A DNA stretch of 64,000 nt. Source: Haloechinothrix alba. GTDB taxonomy: Bacteria > Actinomycetota > Actinomycetes > Mycobacteriales > Pseudonocardiaceae. Position 1 is the first letter of the stretch, and every line of letters starts with the position of its first letter. The notes under the pieces were generated by a model that was not told the DNA's origin, did not search any database, and saw nothing but the letters and a program-made list of their open reading frames with translations. The position numbers were made by a program, and so were the translations under genes. This document shows, piece after piece, positions 60,457 to 64,000 of the stretch. Where the stretch lies: NCBI RefSeq assembly GCF_900188115.1, contig NZ_FZNW01000022.1:18527-82526 (forward strand). The letters run 5' to 3'.

Positions 60457-61143
60457 ATGACCGCTGAAGCGAAAGGTGTCACTGAGCAAGCGGATGCCGG
60501 CGAACACTTGCCGAACGCGAGCGTCATGCTCGGCGAACTCCGCGCGCTCGCTGAACACAGCCCGACAAGGGCCCGTACGGAGACCTGGTCGTACCTGCGC
60601 GCACTGGGTGAGCGAAACGACCACGACGCGCTGTCACACCTCTTCGGTGCGGGCACCGAACCTCGCAACCTGGACGGAAAGCTCGAGGGCCAGATCGTCG
60701 GAAAGCTTTTCGGTATCCCCGAGGCCAAACTCGCCAATCAACTCATGAGGATCGACCCGACGTGGCGAGGCAAGTCTTTCGACCTGGCCGCGGGTACGGG
60801 CTTGAACCGTCTCTCACCTATCGCGTTGGTGGCGATGCCCATCGTCACGTTCGGCTACCTCGGTCTTCGGAAGGTCGGCAGGGAGTCGGAGGGGTTCCAT
60901 TTCAACCACTCAGTCGACCAGGGCCTCATCGAACCACGAGTGACAGTGCGCGCCTTGGACTATGGAGTGCCGCAGTACAAGAACCCGGGTGTTCGCACGT
61001 TCCCGATCCGAAAGACTCGCGACGAGATCGTCGAACTGACGCCGGGTGTGTACCTCGGCCGAGCGCTCCTGTTCAAGGGGTCCGACGAGATCCGTCCCAT
61101 CGCCTATTTCGCACTGCGGCATCCAGTGGGCAGCCCGCTATGA
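60457..61143 (+). CDS. Hypothetical protein, first gene of the P450 operon
   Basis: 228 residues. A polar, helical N-terminal part (LGELRALAEHSPTRARTETW) is followed by a region with a hydrophobic stretch (LSPIALVAMPIVTFGYLGL) and a beta-rich C-terminal part ending PIAYFALRHPVGSPL. I recognise no family. The start at 60457 follows GGAGG and the stop overlaps the SDR start (ATGA). Its position under the palindromic operator suggests it works with the SDR and P450, perhaps as a substrate-binding or isomerase-like partner; that is inference. Confidence 0.7.
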   Translation: MTAEAKGVTEQADAGEHLPNASVMLGELRALAEHSPTRARTETWSYLRALGERNDHDALSHLFGAGTEPRNLDGKLEGQIVGKLFGIPEAKLANQLMRIDPTWRGKSFDLAAGTGLNRLSPIALVAMPIVTFGYLGLRKVGRESEGFHFNHSVDQGLIEPRVTVRALDYGVPQYKNPGVRTFPIRKTRDEIVELTPGVYLGRALLFKGSDEIRPIAYFALRHPVGSPL

Positions 61144-61949
61144 TCGCACTCAACAATGCACGAGTGTGCGTGACCGGCGGCGCCAGAGGAATCGGGCGGG
61201 CCACCGTCGCGGAACTGATCCGTCGCGGAGCCACGGTCTGGATCGGTGATCGTGACCTTGCCGCCGCGCAGGAGACTGCCGAAGCGCTCGGCGCCCACGC
61301 TTACTACCTCGATGTCACCGACGAAGCCAGCTTCAAGGACTACCTTCGGGCGGCGTCCGAGCACGGGCCGATCGATATGTTGGTCAACAACGCTGGGATC
61401 CAGCTCATGGGACACTTCGTCGACCAGGACCTTGCCGCGTTGCAGCGCGAGTTGGCGATCAATCTGGGCGCGACCCTTACCGGATCGCACCTGGTCCTGC
61501 CCAGCATGATCGAACGTGGCCGAGGACATATCGTGAACGTGGCGTCGATGGCGGGCAAGGTCACCACCCCCGGGATCGCGACCTACTGCGCGTCGAAATA
61601 CGGAGTCGTCGCTCTGTCGCGGGCAATCCGCGCCGAACTCGCCGGAACCGGCGTCACGCTGAGCACGATCATGCCGGCCGCCACCCGGACGGCGCTGACA
61701 TCCGGTGTCCGGTTGCGCCTGCAACCCACCCTGGACCCCGAGACCGTCGCCGCGGCGATCGTTGACAGCGCAGAACACGGGCGGGGCGAGGTGACGGTGC
61801 CGCGATACCTGGCGCCGGTGGGACTACTCGAGGAGGCGATGCCCTCCAAGATGATGTGGCGGCTCAAGCGATTCATCAGTGGTGGCGATTACGGCTCCTA
61901 CGACCCGAGCGAGCGGCAGGCCTACCTCGAAAGGACCCGTTCCTCATGA
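61140..61949 (+). CDS. Short-chain dehydrogenase/reductase of the P450 operon
   Basis: 269 residues. TGGARGIG at 12-19, D37 after strand 2, NNAG at 83-86, and catalytic S136, Y149 and K153 (NVAS; YCASK). The C-terminal extension (PSKMMWRLKRFISGGDYGSY) is basic and may contact the membrane. ATG 61140 overlaps the upstream stop, and the stop overlaps the P450 start, so all three genes are coupled. It probably oxidises or reduces the same substrate as the P450. Confidence 0.9.
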   Translation: MIALNNARVCVTGGARGIGRATVAELIRRGATVWIGDRDLAAAQETAEALGAHAYYLDVTDEASFKDYLRAASEHGPIDMLVNNAGIQLMGHFVDQDLAALQRELAINLGATLTGSHLVLPSMIERGRGHIVNVASMAGKVTTPGIATYCASKYGVVALSRAIRAELAGTGVTLSTIMPAATRTALTSGVRLRLQPTLDPETVAAAIVDSAEHGRGEVTVPRYLAPVGLLEEAMPSKMMWRLKRFISGGDYGSYDPSERQAYLERTRSS

Positions 61950-63382
61950 CGGTTGTGTCCAAGCCATTTCGAGCAGCACTCACCGACTCGGTCCAACGGC
62001 TCGGGTCGGCGATAACCTCTCGGTACCCGGAGAATCCACAACCACTGGCCGAACCGCCTGCGGGTAGCGGGCTTCGGCCGGTGATGGGCAGCTATGGATT
62101 TCCGGTCATCGGCCACGCCGTCGAAAGCATGACCAGCCCGTTGGCCTACCCACGAGAACAGTATCGACGTTACGGGCCCGTCTCATGGACGGGCGCCGTC
62201 GGCTTCCGCGTCGTTACCGTCATGGGTCCTGATGCCCTGCAACAAGTCTGGCTCGACCGCAACAAGGTGTTCTCGAGCGAACGTGGCTGGCGGCCGGTCA
62301 TCGGCCCGTTCTTCCACCGCGGGTTGATGCTGCTGGACTTTGATGAGCACCTGTTCCATCGGCGAACCATGCAGCAGGCCTTCACGCGTCCGCGGCTGAA
62401 CGACTATCTGGAGGCAACCTGGCCACTGGTTGATCGGACCCTGCGTTCGTGGAAGCCCGGACAGCGGTTTCACATGTACGACCACTCCAAACAACTACTG
62501 CTCGATCTGGCCTGTCAGGTTTTCATCGGCGAGTCACCCACAAGCTCCGCCGCACGCCAGCTGTCGGAGGCGTTCGACAACGCCGTCCACGGCGGTCAGG
62601 CAATGATCCGCTACCCCGTCCCGGGCGGAGTCTGGTCGCGCGGCCTTGCCGGACGCCGGTACTTGCAGTCCTACTTCCGCAACAGGATTGCTACCCGTCG
62701 CGCCGGCAACGGCACCGACCTGTTCAGCGTGCTGTGCAAAGTGGAATCCGACGACGGTGCCGTCTTCACCGACGACGACATCGTGAACCACATGATCTTC
62801 TTGTTGATGGCAGCGCACGACACCAGCACGATCGCACTGTCGATGATGGCGTACCACATCGGCAAGGATCAGCCGCTACAAACCGCCTTGCGGGAAGAAG
62901 CCCGGTCACTTCCCGACACGCCGTCGATCGAGCAACTGAACGAACCCACTCTCCTGGACATGGCGTTCAAAGAAACCCTACGCATGCATGCACCCGCAGG
63001 AACGCTGTTCCGGCAGGCGACCGCAGACACCGAGATCCTCGGCCACTACATACCGGCCAACACACAAGTGGCACTGAACCTGCACGCCTCGATGCGGCTC
63101 CAACAGTGGTGGCCCAGCCCGGACACCTTCGATCCCTACCGATTCCAAGACCCCAACAGCGTCAAGGAACTGCACGCTTACGCCTGGTCACCCTTCGGCG
63201 CCGGCGCACACAAATGCATCGGCATGCACTTCGGTGGACTCACCGTCAAGGCAGCGATGCATCAGCTCCTCAGACGCTACCGATGGTCCGTCCCAGCCGA
63301 CTACACACCACTGATGACATGGGGTACTGGACCAACACCCGCCGACGGACTCCCAGTCACACTGCAGCCGCACACGAACTAG
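61946..63382 (+). CDS. Cytochrome P450 monooxygenase
   Basis: 478 residues. The haem-binding motif FGAGAHKCIGMHFGG places the ligand at C424. The I-helix oxygen-activation motif is AAHDTS and the K-helix is ETLR. The A-to-D helices (YGFPVIGHAVE; RRYGPVSWTG) are typical. ATG 61946 gives a 4-bp overlap with the SDR gene; a longer reading from 61856 would overlap that gene by almost 100 bp. Substrate unknown. The protein family is not close to any I can name with confidence. Confidence 0.92.
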   Translation: MTVVSKPFRAALTDSVQRLGSAITSRYPENPQPLAEPPAGSGLRPVMGSYGFPVIGHAVESMTSPLAYPREQYRRYGPVSWTGAVGFRVVTVMGPDALQQVWLDRNKVFSSERGWRPVIGPFFHRGLMLLDFDEHLFHRRTMQQAFTRPRLNDYLEATWPLVDRTLRSWKPGQRFHMYDHSKQLLLDLACQVFIGESPTSSAARQLSEAFDNAVHGGQAMIRYPVPGGVWSRGLAGRRYLQSYFRNRIATRRAGNGTDLFSVLCKVESDDGAVFTDDDIVNHMIFLLMAAHDTSTIALSMMAYHIGKDQPLQTALREEARSLPDTPSIEQLNEPTLLDMAFKETLRMHAPAGTLFRQATADTEILGHYIPANTQVALNLHASMRLQQWWPSPDTFDPYRFQDPNSVKELHAYAWSPFGAGAHKCIGMHFGGLTVKAAMHQLLRRYRWSVPADYTPLMTWGTGPTPADGLPVTLQPHTN

Positions 63383-63491
63383 GCCAACCGACCCGACAAG
63401 GCCGAACGCTTCCAGCACACCCTCGAACCCGCTGGGTAACTGTTCTGCCCAACCCGTCCAGCCGACCACCCGGACCAACCCGCACAAACAC

Positions 63492-63525
63492 ACGGCCGAA
63501 GCCCCATCAACAAGAGTTCGGCCGT
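63492..63525 (+). terminator. Hairpin downstream of the P450 gene
   Basis: ACGGCCGAA, a 16-base loop, TTCGGCCGT: 9-bp perfect arms, 110 bp after the P450 stop. Possible terminator. Confidence 0.4.
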
Positions 63526-63551
63526 CCGCGAGGTCCTGAGACACCACACTC

Positions 63552-63648
63552 GGAGCCGGCACGGGGGTTCGATCCCCTGACCTACGGTTTACAAGGGTGT
63601 GCTGCAGCGCTGACCAGGGCCTCTACCAGGCACTTTGGCCACGCCGGG
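63552..63648 (-). pseudogene. Degenerate tRNA-Thr(TGT)-like sequence
   Basis: On the minus strand the 3' end resembles actinobacterial tRNA-Thr: a CTTGTAA anticodon loop, AGGTC, a T-arm (GGGG ATCGAAC CCCC), then GTGCCGGCTCC. A D-loop-like TGGTAGAGGC and a pairing 5' end are also present. However, the anticodon stem does not pair and there is about 17 nt of extra sequence between the D-arm and the anticodon arm. I read it as a tRNA relic or an attachment-site remnant, not a working tRNA. Confidence 0.35.
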
Positions 63649-64000
63649 GGTCGCTGCGGGCATCAGGGACCACATGATTCACCCTGGTTTCGTGCCATGA
63701 ACGGTGCCACGGCTTCGGTGAATTCGTCGCCGTAGTTGTCGTCTCATCTGAATGATCCGCGCGTTGGTTCTCTATGGACTTGATCGGAGGCGCGAGTTGT
63801 CTCATCGACCGAGGCGAACGATCTCGACAGCGATCTCGACCTGTGATCGCGCTTGCCGGACGAGAATCTCGACCTTGGCCGCCCTGACTTTTGCCACGTT
63901 CGGCGGGTCTTGACGAGTGCGACCTGTTGACCTGCTGGTTTGTTTCGGTTGCTGGGCTGATTTGCGCACTAAATGGGGTCGTAGAGTGGCCGGGTGGCGT

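Larger units (their letters stand above)
63383..64000. other. Right-end stretch without a convincing gene
   Basis: 618 bp. It holds a hairpin (63492-63525) and a degenerate tRNA-Thr-like sequence (63552-63648). Open frames are short and show no family resemblance. A gene may begin beyond the window edge. Confidence 0.4.

Overview
The window is high-GC DNA whose gene content (Mce/YrbE importers, PucR-type regulators, FurA-like repressors beside catalases, a P450, and cas genes packed with ATGA overlaps) points to an actinomycete. The Pseudonocardiaceae are my best guess. That placement is inference from gene content; there is no rRNA or other clear taxonomic marker here.

Region by region. (1) 1-12775: a type I-E CRISPR-Cas locus on the minus strand (cas3, cas8e, cas11/cse2, cas7e, cas5e, cas6e, cas1, and cas2 cut by the window edge), preceded by a 58-repeat array. 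Repeat polarity, decayed repeats at the left end and an AT-rich flank at the right end all place the leader at the right, so the array and cas genes are transcribed in the same direction. (2) 12947-22135: an iclR gene interrupted by one stop codon, a divergent MetE-like methyltransferase, and two Fur-catalase pairs (fur-katA and fur-katG) that share a 15-bp operator-like motif about 21 bases upstream of each fur start. A zinc-ribbon-like protein, a CPBP protease and a decayed SAV_915-like fragment lie between them. (3) 22220-36073: a catabolic or lipid-modifying cluster with a saccharopine-dehydrogenase-like reductase, an acyl-CoA ligase, two SDRs, two PucR regulators, a phytoene-desaturase-like flavoprotein coupled to a DUF3556 membrane protein, and a large MalT/LuxR regulator.

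(4) 36105-50292: a 12-gene minus-strand mce operon: yrbEA, yrbEB, an ATPase, mceA-F, then an MMPL/RND transporter, a SurA/PpiC-like membrane-anchored chaperone and a small membrane protein. From mceA to the chaperone gene, neighbours overlap by 1-4 bp or nearly abut. Upstream and divergent are an ECF sigma factor coupled to a small membrane protein, and two more PucR regulators. (5) 54857-59438: a TlpA-like lipoprotein, a hotdog thioesterase, an FNT channel divergent from cyanase, an OsmC protein, a fifth PucR gene reduced to a fragment, and an orphan adenylate-cyclase-type regulatory domain. (6) 59687-63382: a TetR repressor divergent from a coupled hypothetical-SDR-P450 operon, with a perfect palindrome in the promoter gap. 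The right end (63383-64000) has no convincing gene but holds a degenerate tRNA-Thr-like sequence.

Working picture: the mce complex would import a hydrophobic substrate, and the flanking ligase, SDRs, flavoprotein and perhaps the P450 could process it under PucR, LuxR and TetR control. The substrate cannot be read from the sequence. The most unusual arrangement is the joining of a complete Mce importer to an RND-type exporter and a periplasmic-type chaperone in one coupled operon.
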